From contig JAZQMQ010000036.1 in the NCBI GenBank assembly GCA_045543555.1, positions 1 to 19,957 of the forward strand: DNA of 19,957 nt, in the 5' to 3' direction. The DNA is from Colimorpha_A sp045543555. Lineage in GTDB: Bacteria > Bacillota > Clostridia > Oscillospirales > CAG-272. The position numbers were made by a program, and so were the translations under genes. Positions 1 to 6,945 of the stretch are shown here, in pieces. Each line of letters opens with the position of its first letter. The first letter of the stretch is position 1. The notes below the pieces were generated by a model. That model had not been told where the DNA came from, searched no databases, and worked only from the letters and a program-made list of their open reading frames with translations.

Positions 1-27
1 AGTCCCTTGGTCTTAAATGATTTTATT

Positions 28-124
28 GGACAGACATATGTATGGAAGAGGCATTTTCGCACCCCCCGCGTAGGGGGAGGGGCCCACGAAGTGGGAGGGG
101 GCCTCTGGAATACATTGTCTGTTC
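28..124. repeat. Nested GC-rich inverted-repeat element
   Basis: Imperfect inverted repeats at 28-52 and 101-124 match at about 20 of 24 positions with one 1-base gap. They share the blocks ACAGACA, ATGTAT and AGAGGC. Between them lies a roughly 48-bp G/C-rich core with two tandem small hairpins, CCCCC-GCGTA-GGGGG and CCCAC-GAA-GTGGG. The whole segment could fold into one long stem carrying two inner hairpins. It ends 7 bp beyond the stop of the truncated ABC gene. It may be a terminator-like structure, an interspersed intergenic repeat or a small non-autonomous mobile element. I see no transposase and no clear target-site duplication. The rest of 1-131 shows no gene. Confidence 0.6.
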
Positions 125-131
125 TATCATA

Positions 132-353
132 TTAGAATAGAGTCAGCTGTGGGTCATCTGGAAGATCGATGTCGATCGGGTCGGTGATCTCTTCAAGACC
201 TGCGATCATACGAAGAGTGGTAGACTTACCGCATCCGGAAGGACCAACAAAAATGATGAATTCCTTGTCCTTAACTTCGAGGCAGAAGTCGGATACCGCG
301 GTAACACCACCGGGGTACTTCTTGTAAATGTGCTTAAATGAAAGGCTTGCCAT
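132..353 (-). pseudogene. Truncated sugar ABC transporter ATPase (MalK/MsmK/UgpC type)
   Basis: The first ~55 of 73 residues match the start of the CUT1-family sugar-importer ATPases. They include the aromatic A-loop region (KKYPGG), the Walker A motif GPSGCGKST (about residues 38-46) and LRMIAGLEEIT. Full proteins run to about 370 residues. Here the Q-loop, LSGGQ signature, Walker B, H-loop and C-terminal regulatory domain are all absent. An acidic 18-residue tail that I do not recognise follows (ending DDPQLTLF) and then a TAA stop. The start is well supported by AGGAGG 8 bases upstream of the ATG. The product could bind a nucleotide phosphate at most and cannot be a working ATPase. The break could be a genuine internal deletion, with the tail being the old C-terminus, or an assembly chimera. 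Confidence 0.75.
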
Positions 354-375
354 AATATTCCTCCTGAATTTATTC

Positions 376-392
376 CCGCAAAAATTATGCGG
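376..392. promoter_or_regulatory. Small palindrome in leader of truncated ABC gene
   Basis: CCGCA-N7-TGCGG is a perfect 5-bp inverted repeat 23 bases upstream of the ABC start codon. It lies just downstream (on the minus strand) of a TTGACA hexamer at 411-416. It could be a repressor operator or a leader hairpin. No -10 box sits at normal spacing from that hexamer, so the promoter itself is not resolved. Confidence 0.3.
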
Positions 393-483
393 AAGAAATA
401 TTTACATATTTGTCAACGCTAATATTCTAACAAATATTTTGAAAAAATGTAAGGGTATTGTTCTCCAAATTTTTGCCTAAACA

Positions 484-513
484 TTTGTGCATATTGTCAT
501 ATAAATGCACAAA
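484..513. promoter_or_regulatory. Perfect 9-bp inverted repeat, operator candidate
   Basis: TTTGTGCAT at 484-492 and ATGCACAAA at 505-513 are perfect reverse complements separated by 12 bp, so the half-site centres are two helical turns apart. The site is 131 bp upstream of the truncated ABC gene and downstream of the tex stop. No T-tract follows on either strand, which argues against a terminator and for a protein-binding site, for example of a sugar-responsive regulator of the former ABC operon. Confidence 0.4.
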
Positions 514-549
514 AAACGGTAAAAAACGACTTGGAGTGAAGAAAAAGAC

Positions 550-563
550 TCTAATATATTAGA
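550..563 (-). terminator. Weak terminator-like palindrome after tex
   Basis: TCTAATATATTAGA is a perfect 14-base palindrome that ends immediately before the tex stop codon (565-567, minus strand). On the minus strand it is followed shortly by GTCTTTTTC. The stem is entirely A/T-rich apart from its end pairs, so it would be a weak intrinsic terminator. Confidence 0.35.
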
Positions 564-564
564 A

Positions 565-2718
565 TCAAAGCTTCATCGTAAGTCCGATTCGCTGCTTCTT
601 TACGTCAACGGAGATAACTTTAACTGTTACTCTGTCACCTACGGAAAGCACCTCGGAGGGATGCTTTATATATTTATTTGAGATCTGCGAGATATGCACC
701 AGACCGTCCTGATGGACGCCGATGTCAACGAATGCGCCGAAGTCGATAACGTTTCTGACCGTACCCGTTAAAACGGTGCCCTCCTTAAGATCGTTTATAT
801 CCATAATATCGTCTCTGAATTCCTGCTGCGGTGCTGCGTCTCTTACGTCTCTGCCGGGTTTTTCAAGCTCGCCGATAATATCGTTGAGGGTAGGCGCACC
901 AATTCCAAGCTCATCACACAGCTTCTCGGTGCCGTATTCCTTCACGCTTGTACGAAGAGTTCCGAGCCTTCCTGCGCGGACATCGTCATCGGTGTATCCA
1001 AAGGTTTTGACGAGCTTTCTTGCGGCTGTGTATGATTCCGGGTGTACTCCCGTGCAATCCAAGATTTCGGATGATCCCGAAACACGAAGGAATCCTGCGC
1101 ACTGCTCATATGCCTTTGCTCCGATTCTCGGAACCTTCAGTATCTCCGCTCTATTTTTGAATTCACCGTTTTCCTCGCGGTATTTTACGATATTTTTTGC
1201 CGAAGTCGCGTTGATTCCCGCAACATATGAAAGAAGTGAATGAGAAGCGGTATTGAGATCTACTCCAACCGAGTTAACGCAATCCTCAACAACTCCTTCA
1301 AGTGCCTCCGAAAGACGTGCGGGCTTCATATCGTGCTGATACTGACCGACACCGATGGACTTGGGGTCGATCTTTACAAGCTCAGCCAATGCGTCCTGTA
1401 AGCGTCTTGCTATAGATACCGCGCTTCTTTGGGTAACGTCGAAATCGGGGAATTCATCTGCTGCAAGCTTGGAAGCGGAGTAAACCGATGCCCCTGCCTC
1501 GCTGACCATTGCGTAGTGGAATTTTTCGGGGAGCTTCTTTATGAGGCTCGCAATGAATATTTCGCTTTCTTTTGATGCAGTACCGTTTCCGATAGCGACA
1601 ACGTCTACCTTATATTTCTTGATAAGTCCGCCCGTGATACGCTCAGCGTCGGCGATCCTCTCGTGAGGCTTGGTGGGGTAGATGACTGCGGTGTCGAGAA
1701 CCTTTCCTGTCTTATCAACTACCGCGAGCTTACAGCCCGTGCGGTAGCCGGGGTCAAGTCCGAGAACGGTCTTTCCCTTGAGTGGCGGAGTCATCAGAAG
1801 ATTTTTGAGATTTTCGGAGAAGAGCTTGATCGCGCCCTCGCAGGCGAGGTCAAAATTGTCGGAACGGATCTCACGCTCAATGGAGGGAGCTATGAGACGG
1901 TCATAGCCGTCAATGGTTGCTCTTGCAACGTATTTGAACGCGGGGCTCTTGGGATTTTCGATGACCTTGCTAAAAAGATCATTGAGGATCAGATCGGAGG
2001 GCACCTCGAAATTAACCTTTATAACGCCTTCCTTTTCCGCGCGGTTAAGTGCAAGGATTCTGTGACCTGGAATCGCGTTGATCTTTTCGTTGTATTCATA
2101 GTACATGGAATATGTGCCGTTTTCATCCTCACCGACCTTTTCGGATTTGAGCGTTCCAAAGCTGAAGGAAAGCTCGCGGATACGGCGGCGGTAATCGGCG
2201 TTATCGGAAATTGCTTCCGCTATGATATCACACGCACCGTTTAATGCTTCCTCGACTGTGTTTACACACTTTTCTTCGTCGATGAAGGAGGCTGCGAATT
2301 CCTCTATTGATGTAGCATAATTGTTTTTCTGCTCAAAAATAGAATCGGCAAGCTCTTGCAGACCCTTTTCTCTTGCAACGTCGGCTCTCGTTTTGCGGTG
2401 GGGCTTGAAGGGACGGTAAATGTCCTCGATCTCAGCAAGGATCTCTGCTTTGTCGAGAGCCTCGGAAATTTCGGGAGTAAGCTTTTCCTGCTCCGCGATG
2501 GACGCTCTGACCTCCTCGCGTCTCTTTTCAAGATTGCGGAGATAATTGAGACGATCGTTCAGCGTACGGAGAACCGTATCGTCGAGAGATCCGGTAACTT
2601 CCTTGCGGTAACGGGCGATGAAGGGGATAGTGTTACCCTCGTCGATGAGCTTGACTGCGGCGTCGATCTGTTTTTGAGGAAGCTGCAGCTCCTCGGAAAG
2701 CTTAAGTAGTATGTCCAT
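565..2718 (-). CDS. tex: Tex-family S1 RNA-binding transcription accessory protein
   Basis: This 717-residue protein has the length and order of the Tex family (B. subtilis YdcI, E. coli YhgF). The helical Tex N-terminal region covers about 1-300 and begins with the typical PFIARYRKEVTG stretch at 32-43. A YqgF/RNase H-like domain starts near residue 316 with LGLDPGYRTGCK. Helix-hairpin-helix segments lie around 490-560. A C-terminal S1 domain (about 646-715) contains GTVRNVIDFGAFVDIG and DGLVHIS. Family members bind nucleic acid in the cytoplasm and affect transcription and stress survival; the exact role in this organism cannot be read from sequence. The gene is single, with its own promoter, divergent from the mgtC-type gene. 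Its ribosome site is weak (only a GGAAC-like match upstream of ATG), so initiation may be modest. No frameshift is evident. Confidence 0.97.
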   Translation of the reverse strand: MDILLKLSEELQLPQKQIDAAVKLIDEGNTIPFIARYRKEVTGSLDDTVLRTLNDRLNYLRNLEKRREEVRASIAEQEKLTPEISEALDKAEILAEIEDIYRPFKPHRKTRADVAREKGLQELADSIFEQKNNYATSIEEFAASFIDEEKCVNTVEEALNGACDIIAEAISDNADYRRRIRELSFSFGTLKSEKVGEDENGTYSMYYEYNEKINAIPGHRILALNRAEKEGVIKVNFEVPSDLILNDLFSKVIENPKSPAFKYVARATIDGYDRLIAPSIEREIRSDNFDLACEGAIKLFSENLKNLLMTPPLKGKTVLGLDPGYRTGCKLAVVDKTGKVLDTAVIYPTKPHERIADAERITGGLIKKYKVDVVAIGNGTASKESEIFIASLIKKLPEKFHYAMVSEAGASVYSASKLAADEFPDFDVTQRSAVSIARRLQDALAELVKIDPKSIGVGQYQHDMKPARLSEALEGVVEDCVNSVGVDLNTASHSLLSYVAGINATSAKNIVKYREENGEFKNRAEILKVPRIGAKAYEQCAGFLRVSGSSEILDCTGVHPESYTAARKLVKTFGYTDDDVRAGRLGTLRTSVKEYGTEKLCDELGIGAPTLNDIIGELEKPGRDVRDAAPQQEFRDDIMDINDLKEGTVLTGTVRNVIDFGAFVDIGVHQDGLVHISQISNKYIKHPSEVLSVGDRVTVKVISVDVKKQRIGLTMKL

Positions 2719-2754
2719 ATTTGGGTTCCGTTTCTTTTAAATTGAATTCGAACA

Positions 2755-2783
2755 ATTTTACCACAGTTGTAAAAAAAAATCAA
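2755..2783 (-). promoter_or_regulatory. Promoter of tex
   Basis: On the minus strand, TTGATT (2778-2783) and TAAAAT (2755-2760) are separated by exactly 17 bp, matching a housekeeping sigma-A promoter. Part of the spacer is a T-run. The tex ATG is 36 bp downstream of the -10 box. Confidence 0.7.
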
Positions 2784-2793
2784 GCGCTTTGAC

Positions 2794-2822
2794 AAATATG
2801 AATACATTTACATTTCATATTT
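2794..2822. promoter_or_regulatory. Inverted repeat midway between divergent tex and mgtC promoters
   Basis: AAATATGAA (2794-2802) and TTCATATTT (2814-2822) are perfect 9-bp reverse complements with an 11-bp gap. The site lies 10 bp from the tex -35 box and 11 bp from the mgtC-type -35 box, so it is centred between the two. It could serve as an operator for both genes. The A/T-richness means chance cannot be excluded. Confidence 0.4.
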
Positions 2823-2833
2823 CAAAAATTGAG

Positions 2834-2862
2834 TTGACAAAATACAAATATAACTGTATAAT
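2834..2862 (+). promoter_or_regulatory. Consensus promoter of the MgtC/SapB gene
   Basis: TTGACA (2834-2839), a 17-bp spacer and TATAAT (2857-2862) form a perfect sigma-A consensus promoter. The predicted transcript start is about 2869, leaving a short leader before GGAGGG and the ATG at 2904. Confidence 0.88.
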
Positions 2863-2903
2863 ATCGTGCATATGTTTCAGATCATACGTATTGTGGAGGG
2901 ATT

Positions 2904-3560
2904 ATGGAAAAACAATTCATGTTCAAGGTGATATTCAGACTTTTCTTATCCGTTGTGATAGGAGTTATTATAGGAAGCGAAAGAGCACGTCACGGAAGAG
3001 CTGCGGGAATGCGTACGCACATCCTCGTTTGTATTGGCGCGACGTTAACGTCGCTGATTGGAATATACTCTCAGAATTATCTGGGCAACGACGGAGATAT
3101 GATGAGAATATCCGCGCAGGTAATTTCGGGAATCGGTTTTCTTGGCGCGGGAATGATAATACTTAAGAATAACAACGTCATAATGGGTCTTACAACTGCG
3201 GCGGGCGTCTGGACCACCGGTATTATCGGAATTGCGGTTGGTTGCGGTTTTTATGTCGGCGCAGGAGTTGCAGCTGTGCTTCTCCTTCTTTCGCTTCTCA
3301 TATTCGCGAAGGTGGAGAAGAGAAGAAAATCCGTTGAAGTGATATATATCGAGATAAATGATATGTATTCCGCAAACAGAATAGTCGATTCTATGCGCTC
3401 GATTATCAACAGGGAATTCGTTTATAAAATGCTTGCTCCCAAGAGCGGTTTTCAGGGACATCTTGGACTTAACATAATAATTCCGAGACGTTTATCGAAC
3501 GATATAACATATAATCTTCTTGAAATAGAGGGCGTAGTTTACGTGGACGAAGAGGAATAG
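2904..3560 (+). CDS. MgtC/SapB family membrane protein
   Basis: This 218-residue inner-membrane protein has the MgtC/SapB N-terminal domain. The first helix leads into IGSERARHGRAAGMRTH, and the block AQVISGIGFLGAGMI follows; both are hallmark motifs. About four or five hydrophobic segments occupy residues 8-130. A soluble C-terminal domain (about 140-218) has ACT-like beta/alpha character, as in longer MgtC relatives. MgtC proteins are linked to growth at low magnesium, membrane-potential control and virulence in pathogens, but many members in commensals have no defined role. The start is fixed by GGAGGG 3 bases upstream of ATG. The gene is alone under a consensus promoter, with no cation ATPase beside it and no clear magnesium riboswitch in its short leader. 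Confidence 0.9.
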   Translation: MEKQFMFKVIFRLFLSVVIGVIIGSERARHGRAAGMRTHILVCIGATLTSLIGIYSQNYLGNDGDMMRISAQVISGIGFLGAGMIILKNNNVIMGLTTAAGVWTTGIIGIAVGCGFYVGAGVAAVLLLLSLLIFAKVEKRRKSVEVIYIEINDMYSANRIVDSMRSIINREFVYKMLAPKSGFQGHLGLNIIIPRRLSNDITYNLLEIEGVVYVDEEE

Positions 3561-3582
3561 TTATTTTATTGCCTTAATGCTA

Positions 3583-3611
3583 TTGACAAAAGGTAAGATG
3601 GGTGGTATAAT
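3583..3611 (+). promoter_or_regulatory. Consensus promoter of the glpP operon
   Basis: TTGACA (3583-3588), a 17-bp spacer and TATAAT (3606-3611) give a perfect sigma-A promoter. Transcription should start near 3618, just upstream of the leader hairpin at 3629-3668. Confidence 0.9.
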
Positions 3612-3628
3612 ATCATTGAGATTGTGAG

Positions 3629-3668
3629 AAAGCAGAAGTAAAACCCCATGGGGATACTTTTGCTTTTT
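3629..3668 (+). terminator. Leader terminator hairpin, probable GlpP antitermination target
   Basis: Bases 3629-3640 pair with 3655-3666 to give a 12-bp stem with a single G-U pair (AAAGCAGAAGTA with TACTTTTGCTTT). Its apex contains a further CCCC-AT-GGGG pairing (3644-3653). A T-rich tract follows (TTTTT at 3664-3668, then ACTTTT). It is an intrinsic-terminator shape lying between the promoter and the glpP start. In B. subtilis, GlpP with glycerol-3-phosphate prevents termination in glpFK and glpD leaders. Its position here suggests the same control, with GlpP acting on its own operon. The competing antiterminated form is not evident to me by eye. Confidence 0.7.
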
Positions 3669-3686
3669 ACTTTTACGGAGGAAAAA

Positions 3687-4244
3687 ATGACAAAGAAGCT
3701 TTTATCTGTCCTTGAGGACTGTCCGATTATTGCGGCGGTAAGGGACAGAGACGGATGGGTTGCTTCGGAAATACCCGCAGAGGTCATATTCGATCTCGGT
3801 GCCAACGTAATGACCGTCGGAAAGATGATAAGCGAGGCTCACGCAGTAGGTAAAACCGTGTTTGTGCACGTTGATCTTGCAGAGGGCATAGGAAAGGACA
3901 AATACGGCCTTGAATATCTCAAGACTCTCGGCGCGGACGGAATAATCAGCACTAAAACCGGTCTGCTTCGTCAGGCGAAAGAGCTTTCGATGATGACTGT
4001 GAAACGCGTGTTTCTTCTTGATTCGCAAGGAGTTGAGACTGCTATGTCCGAGATGCATGACGGCTCTGTCGATCTTGTTGAGATAATGCCCGGAGTAATG
4101 TCAAAGATGGTAAAGCGATTTGCGGAGCTTGGTATCCCTGTTATTGCGGGTGGACTTATTGAGACAAAGGCGGAAATAACCGCCGCACTGTCAAGCGGAG
4201 CTGTTGCAATATCCACGGGCAAAAAAGAGCTTTGGTGTCTTTAA
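3687..4244 (+). CDS. glpP: Glycerol-3-phosphate-responsive antiterminator GlpP
   Basis: The 185-residue product matches GlpP across its full length (B. subtilis GlpP is 192). It shows PIIAAVRD near the N-terminus, FVHVDLAEGI, GIISTK, VKRVFLLDS, a PGVM segment and IAGGLI near the C-terminus. The fold is a TIM-barrel-like phosphate binder. GlpP binds glycerol-3-phosphate and then leader RNA, allowing transcription of glycerol genes. I chose the ATG at 3687 because GGAGGAAAAA sits directly upstream; an in-frame ATG at 3648 lies inside the leader hairpin, lacks a ribosome site and would add 13 residues without GlpP character. It is the first gene of the unit; its stop codon touches the ribosome site of the next gene, 11 bp away. 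Confidence 0.95.
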   Translation: MTKKLLSVLEDCPIIAAVRDRDGWVASEIPAEVIFDLGANVMTVGKMISEAHAVGKTVFVHVDLAEGIGKDKYGLEYLKTLGADGIISTKTGLLRQAKELSMMTVKRVFLLDSQGVETAMSEMHDGSVDLVEIMPGVMSKMVKRFAELGIPVIAGGLIETKAEITAALSSGAVAISTGKKELWCL

Positions 4245-4255
4245 GGAGGAATGCT

Positions 4256-5689
4256 ATGAGATATGATGTTGTAATAATAGGCGGCGGAGTTATCGGCGCA
4301 ATGGTGGCAAGGGAGCTTACCCGCTACGACGTAAGTGTGTGCGTGCTTGAAAAAAATTCAGATGTTGCAAGCGGCGCTTCAAAGGCAAACAGCGGTATCG
4401 TGCACGGCGGATATGACCCGGAGCCGGGTACTCTTAAGGCAGAGCTGAATACTATCGGTGTAGAAAAGCTTTTCAACGCTGCAAATGAGCTTAACGTACC
4501 CATAAAGAGAAACGGATCCCTTGTCTGTGCATTCAGCGAGGATGAGGAAAAGCATCTGGATGTTCTTCTCGAAAGAGGTAAGATAAACGGTATCAATGGA
4601 CTGGAAATATTGAGTGGCGATGAGGTACGAAAAATTGAGCCATTTATTTCCGAAGGCGTTACCGCGGCTCTTTTGGTGAAAAATGCGGGAATAGTTTGTC
4701 CTTATGAGTTAACCGTTGCAGCAATCGGAAATGCAATGGATAACGGAGCGAAGCTTTTCACTGATTTTGAGGTTGTCTCGATATCAAAAGAAAATGACGT
4801 TTATACAGTATCGTCCGGAGACGGCAGAAAAGTATGCTCTGATTACGTTATAAACTGTGCGGGATGCGGATCCGACAGGATTGCATCGATGGTCGGAGAC
4901 AGCTCATTCAAGATCATTTGCCGTGCAGGAGAGTATATGCTTCTTGATAAAAAAGAGGGCAGCAGGGTTTCGCATACGATTTTTCAGGTTCCGACAGCGG
5001 AAGGCAAGGGTATACTCGTTTCTCCGACTGTTGACGGAAATCTGCTCACAGGCCCCACTGCACTGAAGGTCGATTCTGCTGAATCGACAGATACCACTTC
5101 GTCAGGTCTTGATATCGTAAGAAAGCTTTCTTTAAAAAGTGTTCCTTCTGTCGACTTCAGAGCGGTCATTACATCTTTCACGGGTGTCAGATCCTCCGAG
5201 GCGGGAGGTGATTTCATAATCGGTGAAAGCGAATTTGCCAAGAATTTTATAAACGTAGCTGCAATCGATTCTCCCGGACTTACCTGCAGTGTTGCCATAG
5301 CTGAGAGGGTATGCGATATTCTGGGTAATTTGGGTCTGTCATTAACTTTGGATCCTGAATTTAACGGTCACCGCGCCGATCCTCATTTCTTCAAAAAAAT
5401 GACCGACGAGGAAAAGGATGCATTCATCAAGAGCAATCCTGCATACGGAAGGATCGTGTGCAGATGCGAGACCGTAACCGAGGGTGAAATAAGATACGCA
5501 ATAACTCATAATCCCCCCGCATCAGATCTCGACGGTGTCAAGAGACGCACAAGATCGGGTATGGGAAGATGTCAAGGCGGCTTCTGCTCTCCTTACGTTA
5601 TGTCGCTGATTGCAGAAGAAAGAGGCATTTCAAAGGAAAGCGTAACAAAGAAGGGCAAGGGGTCCGAAATCGTTATTGGGAGACTGTGA
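4256..5689 (+). CDS. FAD-dependent dehydrogenase with BFD-type [2Fe-2S] domain (GlpA-like)
   Basis: The 477-residue protein opens with a DAO-type FAD fold: YDVVIIGGGVIGAMVARELTR carries GxGxxG, followed by a LEKNSDVASGASKANSGIVHGGYD stretch typical of GlpA, GlpD and L-2-hydroxyglutarate oxidases. The last ~80 residues form a bacterioferritin-associated-ferredoxin-like domain with four cysteines, C402 and C404 (CRC) plus C439 and C444 (GRCQGGFC), the expected [2Fe-2S] ligands. Its likely role is the catalytic subunit of anaerobic sn-glycerol-3-phosphate dehydrogenase, making dihydroxyacetone phosphate; the GlpP neighbour supports that. A related 2-hydroxyacid dehydrogenase cannot be excluded from sequence alone. 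The start at 4256 is preceded by AGGAGGA; an in-frame upstream ATG at 4232 lies inside glpP and has no such site. The next gene begins 2 bp after its stop. Confidence 0.9.
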   Translation: MRYDVVIIGGGVIGAMVARELTRYDVSVCVLEKNSDVASGASKANSGIVHGGYDPEPGTLKAELNTIGVEKLFNAANELNVPIKRNGSLVCAFSEDEEKHLDVLLERGKINGINGLEILSGDEVRKIEPFISEGVTAALLVKNAGIVCPYELTVAAIGNAMDNGAKLFTDFEVVSISKENDVYTVSSGDGRKVCSDYVINCAGCGSDRIASMVGDSSFKIICRAGEYMLLDKKEGSRVSHTIFQVPTAEGKGILVSPTVDGNLLTGPTALKVDSAESTDTTSSGLDIVRKLSLKSVPSVDFRAVITSFTGVRSSEAGGDFIIGESEFAKNFINVAAIDSPGLTCSVAIAERVCDILGNLGLSLTLDPEFNGHRADPHFFKKMTDEEKDAFIKSNPAYGRIVCRCETVTEGEIRYAITHNPPASDLDGVKRRTRSGMGRCQGGFCSPYVMSLIAEERGISKESVTKKGKGSEIVIGRL

Positions 5690-5691
5690 AA

Positions 5692-6945
5692 ATGAATTAT
5701 AAACACGATATAGTTGTAATAGGCGGCGGTCCTGCGGGAATGGCGGCGGCAATAGCCGCATACGACGCGGGAATAACCGACGTTGTCATACTTGACAGAG
5801 AAAAGCAGGTTGGCGGTATATTACGCCAATGTATTCATAACGGCTTCGGTCTGCACAAGCTCGGACGTGAGCTGACGGGACCCGAGTACACCGACGTTTA
5901 TAAAAAAGAAGTTGAAAAAAGAGGGATTAAGGTTCATTACGAGACCACGGTTCTATCGGTAACAAACGACAAGACCGTTACTGCTACATCGGTGAACGGA
6001 TTGCAAAAGATCGATGCAGGCGCGATAATACTTGCCATGGGATGCCGCGAAAGAAGCCGTGGTGCGCTGAATATTGCCGGAAGCAGACCTGCAGGGGTGT
6101 TTTCAGCAGGATGCGCTCAAAAGCTCATTAACTGCGAGGGATTTTCTGTCGGAAAACGCGTCGTTATACTAGGCTCGGGCGACATTGGGCTTATTATGGC
6201 TCGAAGAATGTCACTTGAGGGAGCAAAGGTCGAGGCGGTATGTGAAATTATGCCATATTCCTCGGGGCTTACCAGAAACATTGTACAATGTCTCGACGAT
6301 TTCGGAATCCCGCTTTATTTAAGCACTACCGTAGCACAGATACACGGAGATAAGAGGGTAGAGGGAGTAACCGTCGCCAAGGTCGATGAAAACAGAAGGA
6401 TCATAGAAGAAACCAAACGCTATATTCCTTGTGATACGCTTCTTTTGTCGGTTGGACTGATCCCCGAAAACGAGTTGACAGCCGGCGCGGGAATCGGACT
6501 GCATCCCATGACGTCGGGTGCGAGCGTTGATGAAAACAGAATGACGGAAGTTGACGGAATTTTTTCCTGCGGTAACGTTCTGCACGTTCACGACCTTGTC
6601 GATTACGTGTCGGATGAAGCAGAGCTTGCAGGCAGAGGCGCGGCACTTTATGTGAAGGGAAAGTATCCCGTAGGCAGAACTGTAAATACCGTCGCAGGAA
6701 ATGGAGTAAGATACGTTTTACCGCAAAAAATGCACACAGATGGCGAAGAAAGCATAGATCTGTTCTTCAGAGTTGCTTCTCCTCACGGACGCGTTAAAAT
6801 AACAGTAAAATGCGGCGATGATATCTTAATGACTGCGAATAGATTGAGAGCAGTTCCTGCTGAAATGGAAAAGCTGACGCTTAAAGCGAATAAACTCAAG
6901 GAGCTTAACTCGGATATTACCGTTCACGTGGAGGATATTGTATGA
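5692..6945 (+). CDS. NAD(P)/FAD-dependent oxidoreductase (GlpB-like partner)
   Basis: The 417-residue protein belongs to the pyridine-nucleotide-disulphide oxidoreductase fold. An N-terminal FAD Rossmann motif (IVVIGGGPAGMAAAIAA) and a second, NAD-type nucleotide-binding motif (VVILGSGDIGLIMARRM) are both intact, and GIFSCGN-like sequence (DGIFSCGNVLHVHD) supplies the second FAD contact. In clostridial clusters it accompanies the GlpA-like subunit and DUF1667, probably passing electrons between the substrate flavin and a nucleotide or carrier. It takes the place GlpB has in E. coli GlpABC, though it resembles reductases more than E. coli GlpB. I begin it at 5692, where GGGAGA lies upstream and residues immediately enter the FAD fold; the longer open frame from 5569 lies within the previous gene. 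Its last 4 bases overlap the next gene as ATGA, indicating translational coupling. Confidence 0.88.
   Translation: MNYKHDIVVIGGGPAGMAAAIAAYDAGITDVVILDREKQVGGILRQCIHNGFGLHKLGRELTGPEYTDVYKKEVEKRGIKVHYETTVLSVTNDKTVTATSVNGLQKIDAGAIILAMGCRERSRGALNIAGSRPAGVFSAGCAQKLINCEGFSVGKRVVILGSGDIGLIMARRMSLEGAKVEAVCEIMPYSSGLTRNIVQCLDDFGIPLYLSTTVAQIHGDKRVEGVTVAKVDENRRIIEETKRYIPCDTLLLSVGLIPENELTAGAGIGLHPMTSGASVDENRMTEVDGIFSCGNVLHVHDLVDYVSDEAELAGRGAALYVKGKYPVGRTVNTVAGNGVRYVLPQKMHTDGEESIDLFFRVASPHGRVKITVKCGDDILMTANRLRAVPAEMEKLTLKANKLKELNSDITVHVEDIV

Noticed and set aside
390..416. TTGACA (411-416, minus) with CATAAT as a promoter for the truncated ABC gene
   Set aside because: The spacer would be 21 bp, beyond the usual 16-19, so I did not call it.
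722..1243. Plus-strand open frame of 173 codons opposite tex
   Set aside because: Ser/Pro-rich shadow of tex with no promoter or ribosome site.
2869..2903. Magnesium riboswitch upstream of the MgtC-type gene
   Set aside because: The leader is only about 35 bases, too short for an M-box or similar element.
3648..3686. Upstream in-frame ATG for GlpP
   Set aside because: It lies inside the leader hairpin, has no ribosome site and would add residues with no similarity to GlpP; the ATG at 3687 has GGAGG directly upstream.
5569..5691. Longer N-terminus for the second flavoprotein
   Set aside because: These bases are the out-of-frame coding end of the GlpA-like gene; the FAD fold begins at the ATG at 5692 with a GGGAGA site.
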